From contig JAQYWC010000001.1 in the NCBI GenBank assembly GCA_030145245.1, positions 268,936 to 332,935 of the forward strand: a DNA stretch of 64,000 bases. The letters are read 5' to 3'. Both the position numbers and the translations under genes were made by a program. This document shows, one piece after another, positions 18,700 through 27,409 of the stretch. The DNA is from Desulfobacterium sp. (GTDB lineage: Bacteria; Desulfobacterota; Desulfobacteria; Desulfobacterales; Desulfobacteraceae). Under the pieces are notes generated by a model. It did no database searches and was not told the DNA's origin. It worked only from the letters and a program-made list of their open reading frames with translations. Within the stretch, counting starts at the first letter, position 1; the number at the start of each line of letters is the position of its first letter.

Positions 18700-19521
18700 A
18701 TGATTAAAAAAATTATTTCAGGCGGCCAGACAGGTGCCGACAGGGCGGCCCTTGACACGGCCATCAAATTCAACATAGATCATGGCGGATGGGTGCCCCT
18801 GGGCAGGCTTGCCGAGGACGGCGTGCTTTCCGACCGTTACCAGATGCAGGAGATGCCCACGGACAGCTATCCCAAACGCACGGAGCAGAACGTCAAGGGG
18901 GCCCACGGCACCCTGATTGTCAGCCGTGGCCCCCTTACCGGCGGGTCGCTGCTGACCCAGAAACTGGCCTCCCGCATTAAAAAGCCCTGCTGTCATCTCA
19001 ACCTTGCCTCCATTGACGAATTTGAGGCAGCCATTGTCCTCAACTCCTTTATCTCGGATTACAACATCCAGGTTTTGAACGTGGCAGGCCCCAGGGCCAG
19101 CAAAGATCCGGGAGTCTACAGGGATGTAAAGGCTGTCCTTGAGACGGTGATCTACATGCAGCTCATGGAGACAGAACCGGACGATCTCAAGGGCGAGGAA
19201 TTCATCCTGATGGAGCGAAAACCTGCAGCCGCTGCCAAAACAATGGAGGAGGCCGTGGCGTTCCTGGCCAAGGACCTGAATCTCCGGACCCGCAGTTTCA
19301 TTGCCAATTCACCGGATTCCCGCATCGCCTCCCTTTACTTTTCCATGGCGGACTACATGAAGGTCAAGCTGGGGCTGGATGCCGGCAACGTGGAGCTTGT
19401 CAAGGAGTGTTCCAGAGCAGAGGGCAAGGAAAGTCTTGATATCGAAGATGCTGCCATGATCGTTCTCAAACGCTTGAAGAAGCGGCTTGAAAAGGACCAT
19501 GTGCTGAAGGTTGTGCGATGA
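18700..19521 (+). CDS. SLOG-type putative molybdenum carrier protein with DUF6794-like tail
   Basis: A 273-residue cytoplasmic protein with two parts. Residues 1-~155 (MIKKIISGGQTGADRAALDT, DRYQMQEMP and NVKGAHGTLIVSRGPLTGGS) match the putative molybdenum carrier family, a Rossmann-like SLOG fold that binds nucleotide-like ligands. Residues ~170-260 (MEEAVAFLAKDLNLRTRSFI, LYFSMADYMKVKLGLDAGNV) resemble DUF6794, small domains of unknown role. The ATG at 18700 is preferred over TTG 18688 because SGGQTG then lies at the family position. It overlaps the rhomboid gene by four bases, so the two are probably translated together. Despite the family name, a role in molybdenum metabolism is not established. 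Confidence 0.7.
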   Translation: MIKKIISGGQTGADRAALDTAIKFNIDHGGWVPLGRLAEDGVLSDRYQMQEMPTDSYPKRTEQNVKGAHGTLIVSRGPLTGGSLLTQKLASRIKKPCCHLNLASIDEFEAAIVLNSFISDYNIQVLNVAGPRASKDPGVYRDVKAVLETVIYMQLMETEPDDLKGEEFILMERKPAAAAKTMEEAVAFLAKDLNLRTRSFIANSPDSRIASLYFSMADYMKVKLGLDAGNVELVKECSRAEGKESLDIEDAAMIVLKRLKKRLEKDHVLKVVR

Positions 19522-20492
19522 TTCCCATCCGGGATACCACCCCGTCCAGCACAGTTCCCGTTGTCACTTACGCCATCATTGGCCTCAACACCCTTGTCTT
19601 TTTCATGCAGATGGGGCTTGCACCCGACGCAGCCGGTCTTTTTATTTACCGGTACGGGCTTGTGCCTGCAAAGTACACCGTGCCCGAGGTGTCTGCCTAT
19701 TTCCCTCTGTCCAACCTGTTCTTTTCAACCGGTTCCTACATGTTCCTCCATGGCGGGTTCTGGCATTTCATCGGCAACATGTGGTTCCTCTACATCTTTG
19801 GGGACAATGTGGAGGATCACCTGGGATCCCCCAGGTTCGTGGTGTTCTACATCTTGAGCGGCTTTGCCTCGGCGCTCCTTCACTTTATGCTCAATCCCGT
19901 GTCAACCGTGCCGACCATCGGGGCCAGCGGCGCCATCGCAGGCGTGATGGGGGCTTACTTCATCCTATACCCCAAGTCAAAGATCCTGACCCTGATTCCC
20001 ATCATCTTCATCCCCTGGTTCGTGGAGATCCCGGCCTTTCTCTTTCTGGGATTCTGGTTCATGATGCAGTTCTTTAACGCAGCCGGTAACGGCAGTTCCG
20101 GCATTGCCTGGTGGGCCCATGTGGGGGGATTTGTTGCAGGCATGGTGATGGTGAAGCTCAGCCCCAGGCTGCCGGCATCAGGGGCCGGGCTGAGGCTCAA
20201 GAAGATGACGGCCAGGAAACGGACCCCAAAACTCCAGGTGATCCAGGCACAGCCCGTGGGCCACACCCCGGATCTGACAGGCCGGATAGAGATCTCCTCC
20301 CTGGAGGCCCTCACCGGAACCCGGAAGATCGTCAACATTCCCTGGGGTTTTTACAAGCGCCTCTACCGGGTAAAGGTACCTTCCGGGGTAAAACAGGGCA
20401 CCCGGCTGCGCCTGGCCGGCATGGGCAGGGGGCCTTCCGGTGGGGACCGGGGGGACATGTACCTGAGTGTTGTGATTAAAAATGCGATTTAG
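19518..20492 (+). CDS. Rhomboid intramembrane serine protease with C-terminal DnaJ-like domain
   Basis: A 324-residue protein. Residues ~1-220 are a rhomboid protease: HGGFWHFIGNMWFLYIFGDN, the catalytic serine in GASGAIAGVMG, and the catalytic histidine in WWAHVGGFVAGM, with six to seven membrane spans. After a basic linker, residues ~255-324 (LEALTGTRKIVNIP; RLYRVKVPSGVKQGTRLRL; GGDRGDMYLSVVIK) look like the C-terminal substrate-binding fold of DnaJ co-chaperones. A rhomboid joined to a DnaJ-type peptide-binding domain could present misfolded clients to the protease; this is inference. It overlaps both neighbours (4 and 11 bases), so it is part of a tightly coupled operon. Confidence 0.85.
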   Translation: MIPIRDTTPSSTVPVVTYAIIGLNTLVFFMQMGLAPDAAGLFIYRYGLVPAKYTVPEVSAYFPLSNLFFSTGSYMFLHGGFWHFIGNMWFLYIFGDNVEDHLGSPRFVVFYILSGFASALLHFMLNPVSTVPTIGASGAIAGVMGAYFILYPKSKILTLIPIIFIPWFVEIPAFLFLGFWFMMQFFNAAGNGSSGIAWWAHVGGFVAGMVMVKLSPRLPASGAGLRLKKMTARKRTPKLQVIQAQPVGHTPDLTGRIEISSLEALTGTRKIVNIPWGFYKRLYRVKVPSGVKQGTRLRLAGMGRGPSGGDRGDMYLSVVIKNAI

Positions 20493-23040
20493 CAAATGGT
20501 TTAAAGGGATCATAGCATTTCTGTTCATCGGGGGACTGGTGGCAGTGCTCCTGTTTTATCTCCTTGTTCCCCCCCTTGCCGAGCGGATGGTGCTTGCGCG
20601 GGTAAGACAGATCCCGGGGCTTGAAGAGTTCAGCCTCCGTATCCGGTCCATAGGGTTTTCCGGTGCCGACATCCAGGCAATCACCACGGGTACAAGCCTC
20701 TCCATTGACGCAGTTCATGTGGTTTACTCCATCTCTTCGCTCCTGGAGAAACGCATTGAACAGGTTGTGATCACAGGCCTTGATCTCAAGGGTGTTATTA
20801 CTCCGGCTGGACCCAGGTTTGCCGATTTTTCCATGGAGAAAGATCCCGATGCACCGGCGCAACCCGCAACCGGGATGCCAAAGGAGCTCTTTGCCCTGCT
20901 GCCTGAAACCATCCGGGTGACCCACTCGGTTGTCTCCATGACCATGGACAACCATCACATGAGGCTCCCGTTGGATCTCTCCTTTGCAGTCAAGCACTCG
21001 GATAACCGTGTCCTTGTGCTGATGAAGCTTTTCCCCTTTGGCGAAACCGTTGAAATGGCTGTCCGGGCCACCCCTGAAACAGGGCTTGAGACCGTTGAAC
21101 TCAAGGCGGACGGGTTCGGTCTTGCCCATCTCCAGCCCCTGGCCGATGCCTTTGCCCCGGGGATCACGCTTGACGGGCCCACCGATCTTCATATCTCGAA
21201 AACAATGGACAGCGATTGGGTCATGACCCTCTCCCGTCTGGGAGTGGACAAACCCCAGACGCTTACGGTCAGTGATCTGGTCTGCACGATACCCACACTC
21301 TCGCCCCTGTCTGCGGCAGGCTCCCTTGTCCTTGAAACGCCCATGGTCCGGCCGGTGGCTGTTAATTATACTGCCAGCCTTGGCCCGGACAGCGGATGGA
21401 CCTTAGGCGTTAAGGTCGCAAACCATCAGCCCAAAGCCTATGGGCTTGTCCTGGGAGAGAATGAGCTTGTGGTCATGGCCCCCAGGCTCGACATGAAGGT
21501 GAGTGGAAAAGGCTCCCTGGGGGACGTGGCGTTTACAGCAAAAGCGGACAAGTGCGGTGTAACCATTGAAAATGCGTCAGGGTCGATCTCCGGCCTGGAA
21601 CTCCAGGGCAAAGGAAACTTCAACCTGGAGGGGGACCATGACCGCCTCGACCTCACCTTTACGGCAACGTCCGGCCCTGTGAAAGTCGTTGCCAAGGATG
21701 TTTTTGCCAGGGCCCCGGCGGTGAAAATTCCAGGGAGCCTGGTTCTGGACAGCAACTTCACGCCCAGGGTGACCGTTATCCCAACGGTGAACGGCGCCCG
21801 GGCCGGATCGTCTACTGCCAAGGTCACGGCCAAAAATATCTCATTCTCCCTTCCGGTCTCCCTGCCCCTGGGCGGGGATCCCCAGGCAGGAACGTTTCGG
21901 ATCGCAAGGCTCATCCACAACAAGCAAACAGTCGGCGGGTTGAACGGCACCATGGATCAGACCGATGACGGTTTCATTGCCAGGGGCAGGGTGGATCTCT
22001 CCCCCATCCTGGGAACTGACCCGGCCCCGGGAGTTGATTTCAACCTGAGGGCCTGGCTGCTGCCGGACCGCTCCCCGAAGTTAGAGGCGCAGGTCGATTT
22101 TAAAAAGCAGGAGATTGCATCCGGGAATATTCCAGCCCATTATCTTGCCCAAACCTCTGATCTTGAGTTCTCATTCTTTGTTGACGCCTTTGCCAGGCTC
22201 GTGTTTGAGAACAACCAGCCAAGGTGCACGCTTGATCTTAATGTCACCAATGGCCGGGTGACAAGCGATGAAAAAAACCTCCGTGTCAATGGCATCAATG
22301 CAAGCCTTGGATTCGATGATCTCCTTTCCATAAGGAGCAGGCCCGGCCAGGTGGTGACCGTTAAGTCCGTAAAGATACACGACATCGCCATCTCCGACGC
22401 AAAACTTAACTACACCCTGGAATCACCGGATTCTTTCCTGGTGGAGCATGCCGGGTTCAACTGGTGTGACGGCCGGGTCAGTACGGAATCCATGCGGATC
22501 GTTGCCGACAAGGAGGACTACAGCCTGACCCTCTTCTGCGACAGGCTCAAGCTCTCGGAGATCCTTCGCCAGGTGGGCTCCTTCCATGCCGAAGGGGAGG
22601 GCTCCCTGAACGGCCGTATCCCGGTCTCCTACTCCAAGGGCAACATATCCTTTAACAACGGATTCCTCTTTTCCACCCCGGGCAGGGGAGGAAAGATCCG
22701 AATTCAGGGAACCGAAATCCTCACCGCAGGCATTCCCAAGAACTCCCTCCAGTACACCCAGGTCGACCTTGCCCGGGAGGCTTTGAAGGATTACCAGTAC
22801 AAATGGGCCAAGCTCGCATTCAACACAAAAGGGGAGACCCTGCTTGTGAACATGGAGTTTGACGGAGAGCCGGAGAACCGCCTGCCCTTTGTATACAAAA
22901 AGGAGATAGGCGGCTTTGTCCGGGTGGGGGCATCAAGCCCGGGCTCGAAATTCCAGGGTATCAAGATAGACGTCAACCTGGAGCTTCCCTTTAACCGGGT
23001 CATGAAATTCGGCAGCAAACTCAAAAATCTGATGAACTGA
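20482..23040 (+). CDS. YdbH-like giant envelope protein (AsmA-like superfamily)
   Basis: An 852-residue inner-membrane-anchored periplasmic protein. One N-terminal span (GIIAFLFIGGLVAVLLFYLL) is followed by long beta-rich repeats. The C-terminal region (FHAEGEGSLNGRIPVSYSKG; LQYTQVDLAREALKDYQYKW; RLPFVYKKEIGGFVRV) matches the family of E. coli YdbH, a TamB/AsmA-like bridge that moves phospholipids between membranes. The usual partners YnbE and YdbL are not adjacent. The start overlaps the rhomboid gene by 11 bases and has a poor ribosome-binding site, so it depends on coupling. Function in lipid transport is inferred from the family. Confidence 0.8.
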   Translation: MRFSKWFKGIIAFLFIGGLVAVLLFYLLVPPLAERMVLARVRQIPGLEEFSLRIRSIGFSGADIQAITTGTSLSIDAVHVVYSISSLLEKRIEQVVITGLDLKGVITPAGPRFADFSMEKDPDAPAQPATGMPKELFALLPETIRVTHSVVSMTMDNHHMRLPLDLSFAVKHSDNRVLVLMKLFPFGETVEMAVRATPETGLETVELKADGFGLAHLQPLADAFAPGITLDGPTDLHISKTMDSDWVMTLSRLGVDKPQTLTVSDLVCTIPTLSPLSAAGSLVLETPMVRPVAVNYTASLGPDSGWTLGVKVANHQPKAYGLVLGENELVVMAPRLDMKVSGKGSLGDVAFTAKADKCGVTIENASGSISGLELQGKGNFNLEGDHDRLDLTFTATSGPVKVVAKDVFARAPAVKIPGSLVLDSNFTPRVTVIPTVNGARAGSSTAKVTAKNISFSLPVSLPLGGDPQAGTFRIARLIHNKQTVGGLNGTMDQTDDGFIARGRVDLSPILGTDPAPGVDFNLRAWLLPDRSPKLEAQVDFKKQEIASGNIPAHYLAQTSDLEFSFFVDAFARLVFENNQPRCTLDLNVTNGRVTSDEKNLRVNGINASLGFDDLLSIRSRPGQVVTVKSVKIHDIAISDAKLNYTLESPDSFLVEHAGFNWCDGRVSTESMRIVADKEDYSLTLFCDRLKLSEILRQVGSFHAEGEGSLNGRIPVSYSKGNISFNNGFLFSTPGRGGKIRIQGTEILTAGIPKNSLQYTQVDLAREALKDYQYKWAKLAFNTKGETLLVNMEFDGEPENRLPFVYKKEIGGFVRVGASSPGSKFQGIKIDVNLELPFNRVMKFGSKLKNLMN

Positions 23041-23079
23041 GACAAGTGAAATACCAACAATATGAAACAGAGGAAAAAG

Positions 23080-23595
23080 ATGAACCTGGCACAATTTTAT
23101 ATCGAATCACTGAACCTGGAAAAACATCCCGAAGGCGGCTACTTCAAAGAAACTTACAGGGATCAGGGACAGATCCCGGAAACAGCCCTGCCCGACGGTT
23201 TTGACGGACCACGATCGTTTTCAACATCGATCTATTTTCTCCTCCCCGGGGAGGAGATCTCCGCTTTTCACAGGATAAAGTCGGACGAGATCTGGCATTA
23301 CCACACGGGCGCAGCCATCAGGATCCATGTCATCGATCCCGACGGCAACTACTACACCCTGCTTGTGGGTAAAGACCCTGGCAACAACGAGGCGTTCCAG
23401 CAGGTGGTCCCGGCAGGATGCTGGTTTGCTGCCGAATGCACCGATCCCCGCTCATATTCCCTTGCCGGCTGCACCGTGGCCCCGGGATTTGACTTCAACG
23501 ACTTTGAGCTGCCAAACCGCCAGACCCTGGTGGAGCTGTTTTCCCAGCATCAGACCATCATCGAACGGTTCACAAAAGTGTCCACTTTTACCTGA
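23080..23595 (+). CDS. DUF985 cupin-fold protein
   Basis: A 171-residue single-domain cupin of the DUF985/COG3542 family. Typical features: LEKHPEGGYFKETYRD at the start, SIYFLLPGEEISAFHRIKSD, then WHYHTGAAIRIHVIDPDG, which supplies the histidines of the cupin barrel, and the family ending GCTVAPGFDFNDFEL. The enzymatic role of the family is not settled. AGAGGA just before ATG 23080 favours that start over the ATG at 23062. It ends five bases from the convergent amidase gene. Confidence 0.85.
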   Translation: MNLAQFYIESLNLEKHPEGGYFKETYRDQGQIPETALPDGFDGPRSFSTSIYFLLPGEEISAFHRIKSDEIWHYHTGAAIRIHVIDPDGNYYTLLVGKDPGNNEAFQQVVPAGCWFAAECTDPRSYSLAGCTVAPGFDFNDFELPNRQTLVELFSQHQTIIERFTKVSTFT

Positions 23596-23600
23596 CCAGT

Positions 23601-25451
23601 TCAGTTATTCTTCGGTAGGCGTTCCTGAAGGGATGCGCTGGGCTCCGGGAGTTTGTCTTTTGTCTCTTTCTCCTGTTGAATATTTTGCCAGTCGAACAGG
23701 GTCGTGAAATTTTCCGTCAGCTGTTTACGGTAACGACCCAGGGGGAGGTTCGCCTCGTTGGCTTTTTTCTGGAGAATAGCCTCGGAGCGGTGGATGCCGG
23801 GCCACAGTTTCCCGTCGAAAAGCTTTAGAAAATAGGTGTCGTAGGAGAAGCCTAACTCGGTGATGGAGGGAAGTGATTCCATGTTCTTGTTGTTCAGCCG
23901 GAAGCGTTCGAAGGGAAATCCGGTGGAAAGATCCAGGTGATAGCCGATGAGCCGATTTCGGGGATTGATCGATGCCAGGCCGTGGGTCACGCAGTTCTGC
24001 TGCGGGATGCGGTATTTGACCCGCAGCCAGTCGGTGAGCTCCCTGCCTGATTTCAACTGCGCATCGTTCAGTGTGGACGCCCTGGGAAAGGACAGGTTCT
24101 GCGTGTCCCGGTTTTTTTTTCCGTCCTTCCCGTGGACGATTCTTTCAGCGTCTTTCCCCTCGAAGCAGATGCCCAGGAATGCGTGGTTCAGGTTGAGATA
24201 GAGCCAGTCCCGGTCGGCCCAGACGGAATTTCCAGCGTGAAATGCGGCGTCGCCTTCTGCGACGATTCGGAAAACGCGCCCGAAGCGATCTATGAGGTAG
24301 TGATAGGAGTGGTTTTTCCCGGTGTATCGTATGAGCCATTGGCTGTATTTGCTGATGGACTGATTCATATCCGGACGGAAGGGGAACAGGTCGCTCTCGG
24401 AGGTGTGGTAGAGGAGGCCGGCGATCGTCCGGGTGGGTTTTGCCTCATTGGGGGGGAGGGCATCTTCTCTCCGAAAACGGTAATAGCTTCTGGGGACATT
24501 CTTCACCGCGGACGAAGTGATGATCTGGAGGCGGTTGCTGTAGAATTCAGTGCCGTTACGCTTTTCCACCAGCCAGATGGATTCTTCCAGGTATTCGGGA
24601 AATGTGGGCGTCCCGGTGTTGGCGGCGGGGGGGGGGGCTGTTGTGGCTTTGGCAGAGTTGTTGGGTTTGCTTTCGGCTTTTGGATCGGTAAGCGTCACTT
24701 CGTTTCGGGGATTCGACCGGGCGGCCGCGGCTTTCAATGTGGCCAGTTCCCTTCCCTGATCTGTTTCGGGTTTCTCCTGGGAAAACTCCAAACGATCCTC
24801 TCGGAAGAATGCCAAACTACTTTCCATGGAAATGGTGTGGCCGAAAGGCGATCGCTCCCCTGTTTCGCCGGCGGGCTGAGCCTGTTTGAAGCCGGTGAAC
24901 GGCATAAAGTCGGGTTGGTAGTATAACGACTGCAGGATGTCATGGTCTATAAGTGAAAGTGTGTGATTGGAAAAGTCGGACGCTGGTGTGGCCGCGGGTG
25001 GAGTGGCCGAAAGCGATTGAGAAGAATCCGGGAATTCGGGTGTGTTCATCGGGTGGGGCTGAAACGGCCCCGCAGCTTTCATGGCGATGACACTACCCGC
25101 TAATATTATCGTAATCGCGATTCCGAAGGTCACCCGTGCCGGGGAAAAGGTCGTCCTTCGGTCGGCTGCTGTGCGTGGCCCGTCCGTGGCAGGTTTTCCT
25201 GTTTCTTTGCCGGGTGAAAAACCGGGTTGGCCGGGGATAAAGTCCGAGGCGATCCGGAGGATAGCCTTGCGGGTTCGGGCGTTCGCTAATGGGGGGCAGA
25301 GCCATACGATTCGTGGAATCCGAAAGCTTTCGTAGATGGCACGGCGGATGAACTTCAGCCGTAATACGGGGCCCGGTACCGACGCCGCCAGTTTATCGAT
25401 CAGCCGCAGATAAACTGCGGGCGGTAATTTTGCTTGCCCAGGCCGCCGCAT
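23601..25451 (-). CDS. Membrane-anchored peptidoglycan amidase (N-acetylmuramoyl-L-alanine amidase type)
   Basis: A 616-residue protein. Residues ~1-105 are basic and likely cytoplasmic; a single span follows (VTFGIAITIILAGSVIAMKA, ~107-126); then a low-complexity periplasmic linker rich in Pro, Ala, Thr and Ser; then an Amidase_2/PGRP-like domain (~330-540). Likely zinc ligands are in GLLYHTSESD and CVTHGLASINP, with SYHYLIDRFGRVFRIV and DAAFHAGNS as core strands. It should cut the amide between muramic acid and the stem peptide. It lies 42 bases after the actin-like gene in the same direction, so the cytoplasmic head may contact that filament. The linker gene sequence contains a run of 11 cytosines. 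Confidence 0.75.
   Translation of the reverse strand: MRRPGQAKLPPAVYLRLIDKLAASVPGPVLRLKFIRRAIYESFRIPRIVWLCPPLANARTRKAILRIASDFIPGQPGFSPGKETGKPATDGPRTAADRRTTFSPARVTFGIAITIILAGSVIAMKAAGPFQPHPMNTPEFPDSSQSLSATPPAATPASDFSNHTLSLIDHDILQSLYYQPDFMPFTGFKQAQPAGETGERSPFGHTISMESSLAFFREDRLEFSQEKPETDQGRELATLKAAAARSNPRNEVTLTDPKAESKPNNSAKATTAPPPAANTGTPTFPEYLEESIWLVEKRNGTEFYSNRLQIITSSAVKNVPRSYYRFRREDALPPNEAKPTRTIAGLLYHTSESDLFPFRPDMNQSISKYSQWLIRYTGKNHSYHYLIDRFGRVFRIVAEGDAAFHAGNSVWADRDWLYLNLNHAFLGICFEGKDAERIVHGKDGKKNRDTQNLSFPRASTLNDAQLKSGRELTDWLRVKYRIPQQNCVTHGLASINPRNRLIGYHLDLSTGFPFERFRLNNKNMESLPSITELGFSYDTYFLKLFDGKLWPGIHRSEAILQKKANEANLPLGRYRKQLTENFTTLFDWQNIQQEKETKDKLPEPSASLQERLPKNN
24627..24637. repeat. Homopolymer run of 11 G (C on coding strand) inside the amidase gene
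   Basis: Eleven consecutive G on the plus strand, coding for three prolines in the amidase linker (TAPPPAAN). Tracts of this length are prone to slippage and would switch the downstream catalytic domain out of frame. It may also be a sequencing-error hotspot, though the frame as given is intact. Confidence 0.85.
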
Positions 25452-25493
25452 TTTCCCATGTTTCCCCCTTGGTTTGAGTTACCCCGCCTATCG

Positions 25494-26597
25494 CTAAGAT
25501 TCGTACATGGCTGCGATGAGGGATCCCCTCGCCGTTGCTGTCAGCGGATCATTGGCGATACGCACCCCGTTGATCGGGATGGGGAAGGTGTCCCGGTCCA
25601 TGAAGGACTCGAACCGCTCCTTGAAGCCGGGGGGCATTACCGTTCCCCCTGAAAGCACGATGGGGACGGGCTGTTCCACTTTGGGTATCTTTGATGTGCG
25701 GCCAATGTTCTCTTTTATAGAGGTTACCAGGGTTTTGATGAGGTCGTCATAATAGATGTGAAGCGCATTCTCGATGTCGTTTTTCGGACTCTTCCGGAGA
25801 TCCAGTTCGTTCTCCTTGATGTCCCTGACACGGGTGCTGACCTCACCGGTGACGGAGGAGACGGCGTCGTCGATGTAGTCTCCCCCTTTGGTGATGCTGT
25901 AAGATAGCAGCGGGACCGAGAGGAAGGAGAGGCAGACATTGCACATGCCGCCCCCGGCGCTGATGCCGATCCCCGAAAAATTATCGTTTTCGAGTTCGGA
26001 GAAGATGACCGCCTGTCCCTCGTTGATGCTTTTGACGCAGTAGCCCTTCTGGTCCAGGTGGCGTTTCAGGATCGCTTCGTGGTAGATGATGTCCGTCTCG
26101 GTATTTTCAGGGGCGCCGGGAATCGAAAAGCATAGCTGCGGCGTCCTGGATGCACTGGTATTCACCAGATCGTCCAGGATCCCCTTAATGATGTCGAGGG
26201 CGCGGGCCTCCGTGGGATTGAGAAGTCCCTTTCGCATGGGGCGGCGGGTTTCGGCATTGAGCATGTTGGCAAAGATCTCAGCACCGTCGCCGTACACGAT
26301 CAGGGCGTCGTCCACCTTCTGGTGCAATATGTTATTGTCCTTCATGATGCGTTCGGTGAACTTGGAGTAATCCACCTCGATGAAAGCATTGGTCTGGGAG
26401 TAAAAGGTCATCCCGTCATTCCCGTTTTCCGCGAAAACGATCTTGGAGGTGCCGATGTCGACGCCGACCGCTTTATCGTTCCGGGCGCTGGTTTTCACCG
26501 GGGGCACCTCCACTGCCTGGTGTTTGGCGATCTCTTCCGCAGCTTCCGTTATCTTGTCCAAGCGGTTTTCATTTGTGTCATCGTTTCTCTTGGTCAT
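25494..26597 (-). CDS. Actin-like ATPase (MreB/MamK/ParM superfamily, unassigned subgroup)
   Basis: A 367-residue member of the actin/Hsp70 ATPase superfamily. Phosphate-1 loop AVGVDIGTSKIVFAENG begins near residue 43, the connecting segment is RRPMRKGLLNPTEARALDII, phosphate-2 loop is GIGISAGGGMCNVCL, and the adenosine motif is IVLSGGTVMPPGFKERFE. It is shorter than Hsp70 and lacks obvious FtsA-specific features. A ~40-residue charged N-terminal extension precedes the core. AAGGAG is well placed upstream of the ATG. It is followed by a membrane-spanning peptidoglycan amidase, suggesting a cytoskeletal element that positions cell-wall cutting. It could instead be a housekeeping MreB paralogue or MamK-like filament; no magnetosome genes are visible. 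Confidence 0.78.
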   Translation of the reverse strand: MTKRNDDTNENRLDKITEAAEEIAKHQAVEVPPVKTSARNDKAVGVDIGTSKIVFAENGNDGMTFYSQTNAFIEVDYSKFTERIMKDNNILHQKVDDALIVYGDGAEIFANMLNAETRRPMRKGLLNPTEARALDIIKGILDDLVNTSASRTPQLCFSIPGAPENTETDIIYHEAILKRHLDQKGYCVKSINEGQAVIFSELENDNFSGIGISAGGGMCNVCLSFLSVPLLSYSITKGGDYIDDAVSSVTGEVSTRVRDIKENELDLRKSPKNDIENALHIYYDDLIKTLVTSIKENIGRTSKIPKVEQPVPIVLSGGTVMPPGFKERFESFMDRDTFPIPINGVRIANDPLTATARGSLIAAMYES

Positions 26598-26775
26598 ATC
26601 GATTCTCCTTGCGGTTGGAAGTTCTTAGCATCATCTTTTTCGCTGACCCTTGTGAAGGCACGGGTCGTTTCCGGGGAATGATAATGTAATGATCAGAATT
26701 CGCTTTTTATAAATATTGTAAATGTAATGATACAAGAACCCAAATTTTGAGTCAAGGGAAGATCTCAACCCAAAT

Positions 26776-26943
26776 TCACCGCCTGTTTTTCCAGGGGGCC
26801 CACAGGCGCTTGCCGCTGTCATGGGCCAGATGGGCCGGCAGAATCAAAAGGCTTTCCACCAGGGAGACCAGGAAAACACAGATCACAACCGTGGGGATGG
26901 TCTTGTACATTTTTCCGATCATGCCCGGAACAAAGATAAATAT
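26776..26943 (-). pseudogene. C-terminal scrap of an RND efflux pump (AcrB/HAE1 type)
   Basis: About 55 codons reading FIFVPGMIGKMYKTIPTVVI then a hydrophobic span and ESLLILPAHLAH before a stop. This is the end of the first half of RND drug or metal efflux pumps, where ESL(F/L)ILPAHL is a well-conserved motif. An in-frame stop (26944-26946) lies immediately upstream and no start exists, so it is a fragment of a once larger gene. Confidence 0.55.
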
Positions 26944-27267
26944 TTAAAAAAATACGGCAGGTTCGTCATCAAACCCGGTCCGGGTATCTGATTCTTTAAA
27001 TTCGTCAGTGACGGTGGCCCTGCAATTACTCAAAGAACAGTGCGCCTTGGAGTGAATGATATAGTCATATTCCGCCTTCTGCTGCTCAGGGTGGAGCGTC
27101 TTAATTTCATCGATGGACAGGGGAAAAACGCTGGCCTTTTCCGGACAACCCGGACCACTGTTCTCGGTGGCGAAATCTTGAACAATATAAAATTGTCCTT
27201 GACAATCCCGTCTTCTTCTTCCTATAAAAAACGTTCCTGTTTTGATCTTTACTAAGTGGTTAAAAAA
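26944..27267 (-). pseudogene. Open frame without start codon, probable broken gene
   Basis: A 107-codon frame with no ATG, GTG or TTG near its beginning. The composition is protein-like, for example YIVQDFATENSGPGCPEKAS, SVFPLSIDEIKTLHPEQQ and SKAHCSLSNCRATV, with several cysteines. I do not recognise a family. The neighbouring RND scrap on the same strand suggests that the interval is debris from a deleted region; an overlapping plus-strand frame (27040-27255) looks less like protein. Confidence 0.3.
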
Positions 27268-27409
27268 TTACTAATGAAGGGGTGTTTCTTTTAATACCCC
27301 CGACATCTCGCTGCCGGTGTCACCCTTTACACCTTTTACAGGTGGGGCAAAGGATACCTGTTGAACCCGGCCGAGCTGTTTTATTTAAGGGACAAGGTGA
27401 AAAAACGCA
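27268..27409. other. Spacer before the biotin ligase gene
   Basis: No complete gene. A plus frame beginning after a stop near 27290 reads YTFYRWGKGYLLNPAELFYL and stops at 27424, overlapping the start of the next gene; it looks like the tail of a lost protein but I cannot name it. No clear promoter or ribosome-binding site for the next gene is visible. Confidence 0.25.
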
